From: Ectobacillus sp048976805
GTDB taxonomy: Bacteria; Bacillota; Bacilli; Bacillales; Bacillaceae_G
Direction: 5' to 3'
DNA length: 64,000 nt
NCBI GenBank assembly: GCA_048976805.1
Contig: JBHGUR010000020.1
Coordinates: 1-64,000, forward strand
Part shown: positions 8,325-15,732 of the stretch, one piece after another
Layout of the letters: each line of letters begins with the position of its first letter
Position numbering within the stretch: position 1 is the stretch's first letter
Position numbers and translations under genes: made by a program
The notes under the pieces: generated by a model
Seen by the model: only the letters and a program-made list of their open reading frames with translations
Databases searched by the model: none
Told to the model about the DNA's origin: nothing

Positions 8325-9353
8325 ATGATTCGTGTGGCAATTAACGGCTTTGGACGTATCGGGAGAATGGTATTTCGTCAAGCGGTGAAAGAAAGCGCAT
8401 TCGAAATCGCAGCGATTAACGCAAGCTATCCAGCAGAAACTTTAGCGCATCTTATTAAATATGATACAGTTCACGGCAAGTTTGACGGTACAGTAGAGGC
8501 ATTTGAAGATCACTTATTGGTTGACGGAAAAATGATTCGCCTCTTAAATAATCGCGATCCAAAAGAATTGCCTTGGAAGGCCATGGGAGTTGATGTTGTG
8601 ATTGAAGCGACAGGAAAATTCAACTCCAAAGAAAAAGCAAGCCTCCATTTAGAAGCAGGAGCGAAGAAAGTTATTTTAACGGCACCTGGAAAAAATGAGG
8701 ATGTAACGATTGTTGTCGGCGTAAATGATAAACAATTGGATATCGCTAAGCATGACGTAATTTCCAACGCTTCTTGTACAACAAACTGCCTTGCTCCGGT
8801 AGTGAAAGTGTTAGATGAGCAATTCGGAATTGAAAACGGTTTAATGACAACCGTTCATGCATATACAAACGACCAAAAAAATATTGATAATCCGCACAAG
8901 GATTTGCGCAGAGCTCGCGCTTGCGCACAGTCCATTATTCCAACTACAACAGGTGCGGCGAAAGCGTTATCAAAAGTGCTTCCGCATTTATCCGGAAAGC
9001 TGCACGGCATGGCGCTTCGCGTTCCGACACCAAATGTGTCGCTTGTTGACCTGGTCGTCGATTTGAAGCGCGACGTAACAGCAGAGCAAATTAACGAAGC
9101 GTTCATCGCGGCATCACGAGGCTCAATGAAAGGAATCATCGAGTTCTGCGACGAACCGCTTGTATCTGTAGACTTTAATACGAATACACATTCCGCTATT
9201 ATAGATGGCTTATCAACTATTGTAATGGGAACGCGCAAAGTGAAAGTGCTTGCATGGTACGATAATGAGTGGGGCTATTCTTCCCGCGTTGTTGATTTAG
9301 TGAAGCTCGTGGCCGAGAAATTTGCAAACGAAGAAAATGTTCAGCATATTTAA
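8325..9353 (+). CDS. gapB: Gluconeogenic glyceraldehyde-3-phosphate dehydrogenase GapB
   Basis: 342-residue dehydrogenase working in the gluconeogenic direction with NADP. The N-terminal Rossmann motif is INGFGRIGRMVFR. ASCTTNCLAP contains the catalytic Cys151. HAYTNDQKNID is the spelling seen in GapB rather than glycolytic GapA (which has TGDQ). Position between coaE and speD is the GapB locus of Bacillus. A CcpN-type site covers the promoter and a clean hairpin terminator closes it. Confidence 0.95.
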   Translation: MIRVAINGFGRIGRMVFRQAVKESAFEIAAINASYPAETLAHLIKYDTVHGKFDGTVEAFEDHLLVDGKMIRLLNNRDPKELPWKAMGVDVVIEATGKFNSKEKASLHLEAGAKKVILTAPGKNEDVTIVVGVNDKQLDIAKHDVISNASCTTNCLAPVVKVLDEQFGIENGLMTTVHAYTNDQKNIDNPHKDLRRARACAQSIIPTTTGAAKALSKVLPHLSGKLHGMALRVPTPNVSLVDLVVDLKRDVTAEQINEAFIAASRGSMKGIIEFCDEPLVSVDFNTNTHSAIIDGLSTIVMGTRKVKVLAWYDNEWGYSSRVVDLVKLVAEKFANEENVQHI

Positions 9354-9362
9354 AGATGAGGA

Positions 9363-9400
9363 AAACTGCCTAAATGCCCGGGAGAGCATTTAGGCAGTTT
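9363..9400 (+). terminator. gapB terminator
   Basis: AAACTGCCTAAATGC and GCATTTAGGCAGTTT form a perfect 15-bp stem around an 8-nt loop, ending in TTT. Confidence 0.85.
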
Positions 9401-9709
9401 CTATTGTGCTGTACTAATTGTGGATATGCTGTATCGCGCGATGCCGTGACGTTTTTGCAAATTGTCTTAAGGAGTTTGATTGTCCTTTAGCATGGGGGCG
9501 TTTTAGCCTATTCCGAAAAAACGAATTTGTGGGACTGCAGCGCCATGTTTACTTCTTATTCCCTCGTATAGATTTCAGAAAGAATTCCCCTTCTTCAAGC
9601 CTGTCAAGGGCGCAGCCAAAGGGTAAGGAGGGGCATTGACAAGGGAAGAGTAACAAGTGAAACAACATAACACTCCTTTAACATTTATAAAAAATTTAAA
9701 AAGACATAT
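9401..9709. other. Intergenic region before the speD promoter, no gene recognised
   Basis: About 310 bases with no convincing coding frame. A 73-codon open frame at 9418-9639 has no ribosome site and odd composition. The part at 9595-9650, where the plus strand reads AAGGGCGCAGCC and then GGGTAAGGAGGGGC, looks like a relic of an unidentified repeat, but I find no second copy in the window. Confidence 0.4.
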
Positions 9710-9738
9710 TGCAAAATAGAAACAAACCAAGTATACTA
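9710..9738 (+). promoter_or_regulatory. speD sigma-A promoter
   Basis: TTGCAA (9710-9715) and TATACT (9733-9738) are 17 bp apart. The start near 9745 gives a leader of about 145 nt. Confidence 0.7.
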
Positions 9739-9771
9739 TCTTTCGTGAACTGAAAAGCGTCGGTAAAGTAG

Positions 9772-9850
9772 CTACTTAAAGGGTTAGGACCTCTTCGGAC
9801 TAACTTTCCCCCGTGGTAGCCAAACGTGCCAAATTGCGATCCAGTTTGGA
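9772..9850 (+). promoter_or_regulatory. Structured 5' leader of speD
   Basis: GCTAC (9772-9776) pairs with GTAGC (9817-9821). Inside it GGGTTAG pairs with CTAAC and CCC around a short CC/GG-closed loop. A second hairpin pairs CCAAA (9830-9834) with TTTGG (9846-9850). No open frame explains the leader. It could be a polyamine- or SAM-responsive control element, but I recognise no known riboswitch class. Confidence 0.45.
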
Positions 9851-9888
9851 ATAGACCAGTTAAAATTTGTTAAAGGGGGAAATATGCA

Positions 9889-10281
9889 ATGCATACTATG
9901 GATACTATGGGCCGCCATGTTATTGCTGAGCTATGGGGCTGCGATTTTGACAAATTGAATGATATGCCTTTTATTGAACAACTGTTTGTGGATGCTGCAT
10001 TGAAATCAGGCGCTGAAGTGCGCGAGGTAGCGTTTCACAAATTTGCGCCGCAAGGAGTAAGCGGAGTAGTAATCATTTCAGAATCTCATTTAACAATCCA
10101 CAGCTTCCCGGAGCACGGTTATGCGAGCATCGACGTTTATACTTGCGGAGATCGCATTGATCCGAATGTAGCGGCTGATTATATCGCAGAAGGCCTCGGT
10201 GCGAAAACAAGAGAAAGCATTGAGTTTCCGCGCGGTACAGGAAGCTTTGAAATTAAACAAAGAACTGCAAAAGCACTTTAA
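9889..10281 (+). CDS. speD: S-adenosylmethionine decarboxylase proenzyme
   Basis: 130-residue pyruvoyl enzyme making the aminopropyl donor for spermidine. It cleaves itself between Glu65 and Ser66 in ISESHLTIHSFPEHG, and Ser66 becomes the pyruvoyl group. FHKFAPQGVSGVVI and TCGD are further class 1B signatures. The start at 9889 is preferred over 9898 because GGGGG ends nine bases before it. Genomic position after gapB matches Bacillus. An unusually long structured leader precedes it. Confidence 0.95.
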   Translation: MHTMDTMGRHVIAELWGCDFDKLNDMPFIEQLFVDAALKSGAEVREVAFHKFAPQGVSGVVIISESHLTIHSFPEHGYASIDVYTCGDRIDPNVAADYIAEGLGAKTRESIEFPRGTGSFEIKQRTAKAL

Positions 10282-10307
10282 AAAACAGCATATTTGCTTT
10301 AAAATGT

Positions 10308-10334
10308 AAAGAGGTGTAGTATACACCTCTTTTT
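10308..10334. terminator. speD terminator
   Basis: AAAGAGGTGT pairs with ACACCTCTTT around a short loop, with T-runs on both strands. Confidence 0.8.
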
Positions 10335-10433
10335 AATTTATTTCGGGATGAAACGCTTGCTTAGTTTTGCTATATAGTAAGAAAGCCTCTTGAGGGGGGG
10401 AGCTCCCGCTAAGAGCTGTTGCCTTATTCTTTT

Positions 10434-10578
10434 GGCTCTGTTAAAGGCTAATCTTGATTTGGATTCATTTGTTGATTTGGAACGAAAGGCGGCGACTCCA
10501 GCGGGAAAAGCGGCTCGGCCCCGCCCGCGGAAAGCATCCGCCTGTAGTGGAAAATCAACAATCAAGTTTAACAGAGCC
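10434..10578 (+). repeat. Family R MITE, copy R2
   Basis: Complete 145-bp copy with ends GGCTCTGTTAAA and TTTAACAGAGCC, bracketed by an exact 8-bp duplication ATTCTTTT (10426-10433 and 10579-10586). It sits 70 bp upstream of the next gene in the same orientation as R1. Bases 10335-10425 before it hold only a GGGAGCTCCC palindrome. Confidence 0.92.
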
Positions 10579-10648
10579 ATTCTTTTAAAGGAGCAGGGAC
10601 ATTGCGTCCGTTTTTCTTAATCTTCTTATACTGCAGGAGGATTTACAG

Positions 10649-11050
10649 ATGAGTTTAATTCAAAAAGTGAAGCAGTTTTTTAGCACACAGGCAGAGACGG
10701 CGGACAGCCACATGGATGAAGCGCTAAAAAGCCGCTACTATAAAACGAATCAAAAGAATGCGTTAAAAGCTGTACAAGATATGCTGCGCGGCATGAAAGA
10801 AGTTAACGTTACATCGGTTTCCGATGAACGCGGAGAAATAAGCGCGACCATTATGGGGCCAAAGAAAGCGTTTCTTATTGTCACGATTATTACAATCCGT
10901 CCGTTTGAAACAGCCATTGACTTTACAGTCTCCACAGAAACAGTGCTGCCGACCGACTTTGGCTTTAGTAAACGTATCATAAAAGATATGTATGAGCGGC
11001 TGGACAAGCAGCTCGTATTTGTGGGCAATGGTTTAGGCGAGAAACTGTAG
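10649..11050 (+). CDS. Conserved cytosolic protein of unknown function
   Basis: 133 residues, no membrane segment or signal peptide and no motif I can name. The first third is charged and helical (residues 1-50, many Lys and Gln). The rest reads as an alpha/beta domain with a hydrophobic strand AFLIVTIITI near residues 75-84. AGGAGG lies nine bases before the ATG. It is 40 bp upstream of nrdR and likely co-transcribed. Similar small proteins occur at this position in other Bacilli, from memory. I assign no function. Confidence 0.75.
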   Translation: MSLIQKVKQFFSTQAETADSHMDEALKSRYYKTNQKNALKAVQDMLRGMKEVNVTSVSDERGEISATIMGPKKAFLIVTIITIRPFETAIDFTVSTETVLPTDFGFSKRIIKDMYERLDKQLVFVGNGLGEKL

Positions 11051-11090
11051 GGAAACAGCAAAATGACTCTATAATAGGGAAGTGATGAGA

Positions 11091-11552
11091 ATGCGTTGTC
11101 CGGTTTGTTTTCATAATGGTACAAGAGTGTTGGATTCACGTCCTGTGGATGAAGGGCGCTCTATTCGAAGACGGCGGGAGTGCGAAAGCTGTCTCAATCG
11201 TTTTACCACATTCGAAAAGGTAGAAGAAACACCGCTTATTGTTGTGAAAAAGGAAGGAACGCGTGAAGAATTTAGCAAAGAGAAGATTTTGCGCGGCCTT
11301 ATTAAGGCGTGTGAAAAACGTCCGGTTTCCCTTAAACAGCTTGAAGAAATTACGCTAGGTGTAGAACGGGAGCTTCGCAATTTAGGAATATCGGAAGTGA
11401 AAAGCGAAATGATCGGCGAAATGGTCATGGAGGCGCTTCGCGATATTGATGACGTGGCGTACGTGCGCTTTGCATCCGTATATCGGCAATTCAAGGATTT
11501 GAATGTATTTATCGATGAGTTAAAAGATATTTTACAAAAAGGGCAAAAGTAA
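11091..11552 (+). CDS. nrdR: NrdR, transcriptional repressor of ribonucleotide reductase
   Basis: 153-residue zinc-ribbon and ATP-cone repressor that senses dATP/ATP and shuts nrd genes. The ribbon has C3, C6, C31 and C34 with SIRRRRECESC between. The ATP-cone spans about 49-139 (VVKKEGTREEFSKEKI at its start). The start at 11091 gives the usual MRCP N-terminus and the family length; two in-frame Mets upstream are ignored. A clear terminator follows, so dnaB-dnaI form a separate unit. Confidence 0.95.
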   Translation: MRCPVCFHNGTRVLDSRPVDEGRSIRRRRECESCLNRFTTFEKVEETPLIVVKKEGTREEFSKEKILRGLIKACEKRPVSLKQLEEITLGVERELRNLGISEVKSEMIGEMVMEALRDIDDVAYVRFASVYRQFKDLNVFIDELKDILQKGQK

Positions 11553-11586
11553 AAGAGCTAGAAGCGCAAGCTGCCAGCTCTTTTTT
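11551..11586 (+). terminator. nrdR terminator
   Basis: AAAAGAGCT pairs with AGCTCTTTT, with a run of six T. The loop is about 11 nt. Confidence 0.7.
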
Positions 11587-11718
11587 GCACAATAGGGAAA
11601 TATAGAAATGAACCGGTTTTGCTTTTGGCACATTCAAAAGCGCTAAAGTGATAGTTTGCTGCGGTGGCCTATTGCGGGAATGCAGTACAGGCGCCGCGAT
11701 CTCTTTATTTTTTCATAG

Positions 11719-11743
11719 GCTTGCCAATCGGCGAGTTTTCTTT
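11719..11743. repeat. Fragment of a decayed intergenic repeat
   Basis: These 25 bases match the reverse complement of 17840-17865 apart from one indel and two substitutions. The fragment lies in the gap before dnaB and keeps a frame open upstream of the true dnaB start. Confidence 0.5.
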
Positions 11744-11773
11744 ATTATCTTCTTTGAGAAAGGATTTACATGC

Positions 11774-13150
11774 ATGGAAAGACGATCGTGGATGGAGTTA
11801 TTGCCTATTGACCGTTATAAGGTATGCGCGGCAGGATTGCTGCATAACTATGACAGGAAGGTATTAACGATGCTATACCAGCCGTTAATCGGAAGCCGCG
11901 CCTTCGCATTATATATGACGCTGTGGGGCGAGCTTGACCAAGATCGGCTTGTCGGACAAGAAAACACGCACCACACCCTTATTGTCGGCATGTATATGAA
12001 TTTGCCCGAAATTTATGAAGAGCGCCTAAAATTGGAGGCGATCGGATTGCTAAAGGTATATGTCAAAAAGGAAGCAGACGTGAGGAAGTTTCTCTATGAA
12101 TTGCAGACTCCGCTTTCTCCGAAGCAATTTTTTGATGATATTGTATTAAATATTTTTTTATATAACCGCCTGGGAAAAACAAACTATAACAAAGTAAAAC
12201 AATTTTTTTTGGAGCGGGAACCGGATGTATCGTCTTACCAGGAAATTACCCATTCATTTAACGATATCTTTCAGTCGTCCTCGCCTTTGCAAATGGCACA
12301 GCTGGAAGGAGAGGTGAGAAACCCGCCGGGCATTACAGCGCCAGGGCGGGCACCAGGAAAGGCTTCCGATGTATTTAATGATTTTTTTGATTTTCAGCTA
12401 TTTTTGGAAGGGCTATCGCTTGTGCCGAAAAAAGCGATTACAGCCCAGGTGAAGGAATATATTCTGAAGCTTGCATATGTGTATGGCATTACTCCTTTTG
12501 TAATGCAAAACATTATTCTCGGTGCACTTACGGAGCAAAATACAATTGATATTGAACGGCTGCGAAAAAGCGCGCGCGATTGGTATCAATTTGAGCATGG
12601 GCAGGCGCTGCCGGTATTCTATGAGCGGACCCAGCCGCTAGAAGCCTCTACGATGCATAGCAAGGAACCGAATAGCCAAGAAGAGCAGCTTATTAAACAG
12701 TTAGAAGAACTGTCGCCGCGGCAGCTGCTGGCGGAAATCTCCGGTGGGGTGGAACCGACGGCGGCCGACTTGAAGGTTATAGAGGACGTTATGCTCAAGC
12801 AGAAGCTGCTTCCGGGCGTTGTAAATGTATTAATTTATTATGTAATGCTGCGCACGGATATGAAGCTGTCTAAAACATATATAGAAAAAATAGCAGGCCA
12901 TTGGGCACGGAAAAAAGTGAAAACTGTCCCGGAAGCGATGGCGTTGGCGAAGGAAGAGCATCGCCAATACCAGCAGTGGGCAGAAGGGAAGAAAAGAGGA
13001 AGGAGAACGTCCCGCAAAGAGATGCTGCCGGCGTGGCTGGAGCAAGAGCAGAAAAACGAAGAAAAGCCGGAGCAAACAGAGCAGATGGATGTTGAGGAGC
13101 AACGAAGAAAGCTTGAAGAAGCGTTAAAGCAATATAAAAAAGAGAAATAG
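11774..13150 (+). CDS. dnaB: DnaB, replication initiation membrane-attachment protein
   Basis: 458-residue Bacillus DnaB, which with DnaD and DnaI loads the replicative helicase at oriC; it is not the helicase. MELLPIDRYKVCAAGLL opens the winged-helix part of the first DnaD/DnaB-type domain, the second similar domain lies around 300-400 (YYVMLRTDMKLSKTYIEKIAGHW), and a charged Lys/Glu-rich tail ends the protein. The start is set at 11774 because upstream codons run through repeat-derived sequence. dnaI follows after 21 bp, the conserved pair. Confidence 0.92.
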   Translation: MERRSWMELLPIDRYKVCAAGLLHNYDRKVLTMLYQPLIGSRAFALYMTLWGELDQDRLVGQENTHHTLIVGMYMNLPEIYEERLKLEAIGLLKVYVKKEADVRKFLYELQTPLSPKQFFDDIVLNIFLYNRLGKTNYNKVKQFFLEREPDVSSYQEITHSFNDIFQSSSPLQMAQLEGEVRNPPGITAPGRAPGKASDVFNDFFDFQLFLEGLSLVPKKAITAQVKEYILKLAYVYGITPFVMQNIILGALTEQNTIDIERLRKSARDWYQFEHGQALPVFYERTQPLEASTMHSKEPNSQEEQLIKQLEELSPRQLLAEISGGVEPTAADLKVIEDVMLKQKLLPGVVNVLIYYVMLRTDMKLSKTYIEKIAGHWARKKVKTVPEAMALAKEEHRQYQQWAEGKKRGRRTSRKEMLPAWLEQEQKNEEKPEQTEQMDVEEQRRKLEEALKQYKKEK

Positions 13151-13171
13151 TGTTTCGTTTGAGGTGAAAAT

Positions 13172-14107
13172 ATGGAGCCGATTCAAGGGGCATTTAAGAA
13201 GCTCATTCAAAATGAGGATTTCAAAAAAAGGTATGAATCTATGCGGGAAGAAGTGATGAGCCATCCGCGCATTAAACAGTTTGTGGAAGAGCATAAAGGC
13301 GAGGTTACAACATCGATGCTAGAGCGCAGCCTCATTAAGCTATATGAGTATATCGGGCAAAGTGTGGATTGCAAGGAGTGCCCAAGCTTAGAGGAATGCA
13401 AAAATATGCTGCAAGGCTATCATCCTCATCTCGTCATCCAAGGGAGAATGATTGATATTCAATATGACCGCTGCCCAAGCAAGGTGGCTTATGATGAACG
13501 CAAGAAAAAGGAAGCTTTGATTAAAAGCTTATACGTGCCGAGAGAAATTTTGCAAGCAACTCTGTCTGATTTAGATTTATCTGATCCGCAGCGGTTTGGC
13601 GCCATTTTGGAGGCAAAGCAATTTTTGGATGAATATGAACCGGGTAAAAAGGTGCAAGGCTTATATTTATACGGTTCTTTCGGCGTAGGGAAAACGTATA
13701 TTTTAGGGGCGATTGCCAACGCGCTTGCCGAACGGGAAATTTCGTCTATGCTTGTGTATTTGCCGGAATTTTTAAGGGAAATAAAAGGATCCATTAACGA
13801 TAATTCGCTGAATGACAAGCTCGATGCGGTCAAGCGCGTTCCTGTACTCATGCTCGATGATATTGGGGCGGAGTCAATGTCCAGCTTCGTGCGCGATGAT
13901 ATTTTAGGGACAATTCTGCAGTTTCGGATGCTGGAAAACCTGCCGACCTTTTTTTCATCAAATTTCGACTTTAAACAGCTGGAGCATCATTTAACCTATA
14001 CGCAGCGCGGAGAAGAAGAAAAGATGAAAGCAGCGCGTATTATGGAACGGATTAAATATTTGGCAAAGCCGGTGGAGCTGCTGGGAGGCAATCGCCGGCA
14101 ATATTGA
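13172..14107 (+). CDS. dnaI: DnaI, helicase loader ATPase
   Basis: 311-residue AAA+ protein that places the helicase DnaC on DNA. The N-terminal domain has a zinc-binding cluster (DCKECPSLEEC, then a later His and Cys). The ATPase has Walker A GSFGVGKT at 168-175 and Walker B VLMLDDIGAE, and a sensor region SSNFDF. Length equals that of B. subtilis DnaI. It is translated from an ATG preceded by GAGGTG. Confidence 0.96.
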   Translation: MEPIQGAFKKLIQNEDFKKRYESMREEVMSHPRIKQFVEEHKGEVTTSMLERSLIKLYEYIGQSVDCKECPSLEECKNMLQGYHPHLVIQGRMIDIQYDRCPSKVAYDERKKKEALIKSLYVPREILQATLSDLDLSDPQRFGAILEAKQFLDEYEPGKKVQGLYLYGSFGVGKTYILGAIANALAEREISSMLVYLPEFLREIKGSINDNSLNDKLDAVKRVPVLMLDDIGAESMSSFVRDDILGTILQFRMLENLPTFFSSNFDFKQLEHHLTYTQRGEEEKMKAARIMERIKYLAKPVELLGGNRRQY

Positions 14108-14266
14108 ACGATATTGCGGAGATTTAATTTTAACAATTTTAATAAAGTTTCAAAAAAAACTTGATTTTTATGAAGATTTGTTGCAATGGCAAGGCCCCCC
14201 TATCATTTTTTGGACAGCTCCCTAATATACATAAGAACAGATGAGCACCTTAAAGGGGGGACAAAT

Positions 14267-15112
14267 GTGATCGAAATCCACTTCGATGCAGAACATGATG
14301 CGAAAATGCTGTATAAATGTTTAAAAAACGAAGCGAAGCACGCATATAAGGAAACGGGCGTTTTTCTAACTGACCAAACTGTTATAATCCATATTCCAAA
14401 AACACAGCAGGATTATATAAAGCAAATGTTAATTCCAAAACTCGTTCAATTTATTATAAAAGTAAAGGAAATGAAATGGCTGCGTTCTATTTTAGAAAAC
14501 TCGTTTTACTATACCGATAGAGAAGAACAAAATCAAATTTTGCATATTGCCCAGTCTATTTTAAATGGGAGGCGGCGCGATATACCGCGCAAACGGCTGA
14601 AGAAGAACGGGAGAAAACTGCTTGTCCGCTCTTTTGAAGGCTTTTTGCAGGATCCGGTTTCGTTTTCTTTTGAATCGTACGTGCGATTTCGCTTAAAAGA
14701 GTACATGGCCTATTTAGATACTGTTTCAGAGCTGGCTATTGATGAATATAAATTGGAGCAGGAATACCAGGCATTTATTGAAACGCTGCGCCAGCAAGTA
14801 AGCAAGAGGACTGCCCGTTTATCATGTTTGCATCTTGTGTATAACGGCAATTTTATTTTCTATGATGACAAAGGTTTGCGGTTAAATCAGGAGAAACTTG
14901 TCCAGTATATTGATGAAGGCTTGGTGCGCAACAGAGGCATGTATGTAGATGAAACTGTCATTGCGCCGTTGCTGTCTATTGCCCCCAAGACGATTTATTT
15001 ATATACAATGCAACGGGATCATAACATGATTGTAACGATTCAAAATGTGTTTCAGGAGCGGGTCAAGCTTTATTCTGTTTGCGAGTTTGAAAAAAGGATG
15101 AGGAACTTATAA
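14267..15112 (+). CDS. ytxC: YtxC-like sporulation protein
   Basis: 281 residues when started at the GTG at 14267, which follows AAAGGGGGG at ideal distance; the 27 codons upstream have no ribosome site. It matches the YtxC family in length, in place between dnaI and thrS, and in its basic helical middle (RRRDIPRKRLKKNGRKLLVR near 108-127). No catalytic motif is seen. The family is annotated as putative sporulation protein without a defined activity. Confidence 0.85.
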   Translation: MIEIHFDAEHDAKMLYKCLKNEAKHAYKETGVFLTDQTVIIHIPKTQQDYIKQMLIPKLVQFIIKVKEMKWLRSILENSFYYTDREEQNQILHIAQSILNGRRRDIPRKRLKKNGRKLLVRSFEGFLQDPVSFSFESYVRFRLKEYMAYLDTVSELAIDEYKLEQEYQAFIETLRQQVSKRTARLSCLHLVYNGNFIFYDDKGLRLNQEKLVQYIDEGLVRNRGMYVDETVIAPLLSIAPKTIYLYTMQRDHNMIVTIQNVFQERVKLYSVCEFEKRMRNL

Positions 15113-15147
15113 GGAAAAAAGCTTGTCAACTAATGGCTTGTAAAAGT

Positions 15148-15171
15148 GAAAGCAGAGGGATAGCTGCTTTT
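15148..15171 (+). terminator. Probable ytxC terminator
   Basis: AAAGCAG pairs with CTGCTTT around an 8-nt loop, followed by a short T-run. Confidence 0.45.
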
Positions 15172-15257
15172 ATGCCGTATTCCTAAAGTTTCCTGCTATA
15201 TTGCAGCGGTATTTTCGTTATCAATGTGAACTTTTTAAACAAACAAACAGGGGGTTC

Positions 15258-15286
15258 TTGATTTTCTTGTTTGTTCGGACTATAAT
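15258..15286 (+). promoter_or_regulatory. thrS promoter
   Basis: TTGATT (15258-15263) and TATAAT (15281-15286) are 17 bp apart, with the start expected near 15293. Confidence 0.75.
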
Positions 15287-15292
15287 TACCTA

Positions 15293-15550
15293 CATAATGC
15301 CACATATCGAACATGTTATGATGAGGACATGAGCTTCTTTTTACGATTTCCAGAGAGGGAGGCCTTTGGCTGCGAGCTTCCTAATACGAAAAAGCTGCTT
15401 ACCGCCTCTGAACATCAGCAGTGAACAAACAGTAGCTGTTGACGGCACGTACCGTTATGACATCTTGAGCAAAGGATGATATATCCTTTGGAACAAGGGT
15501 GGAACCACGAATTCAGCACTCGTCCCTTTTTATAGGACGGGTGTTTTTTA
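15293..15550 (+). promoter_or_regulatory. T-box riboswitch of thrS
   Basis: The conserved T-box AAGGGTGGAACCACG lies at 15495-15509, followed by a terminator in which CACTCGTCC pairs with GGACGGGTG and ends in a T-run. The upstream part carries the stem I features expected for binding uncharged tRNA. An ACC at 15401-15403 is a plausible threonine specifier, but I assign it by position only. Uncharged tRNA-Thr would favour the antiterminator and raise thrS expression. Confidence 0.92.
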
Positions 15551-15564
15551 TTTTTTATTACAAA

Positions 15565-15709
15565 GGCTCTGTTAAAGGTTAATGTTGATTTGGATTCATT
15601 TGTTGATTTAGAACGAAAGGCAGCGACTCCAACGGGAAAAGCGGCTCGGCCCCTCCCGCGTAAAGTGCCCGCCTGTAGTGGGAAATCAATAATCAAGTTT
15701 AACAGAGCC
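15565..15709 (+). repeat. Family R MITE, copy R3, between T-box and thrS
   Basis: Complete copy with exact duplication ATTACAAA at 15557-15564 and 15710-15717. It begins about 15 bp after the T-box terminator and ends 24 bp before the thrS ATG, so every read-through transcript carries its RNA hairpin. Confidence 0.93.
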
Positions 15710-15732
15710 ATTACAAAAAAGGAGTGAGACAC

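Noticed and set aside
9418..9639. A 73-codon frame between gapB and speD
   Set aside because: No ribosome site, Cys- and Arg-rich random composition, and no recognisable family; it could be a repeat relic, but there is no support for a gene.
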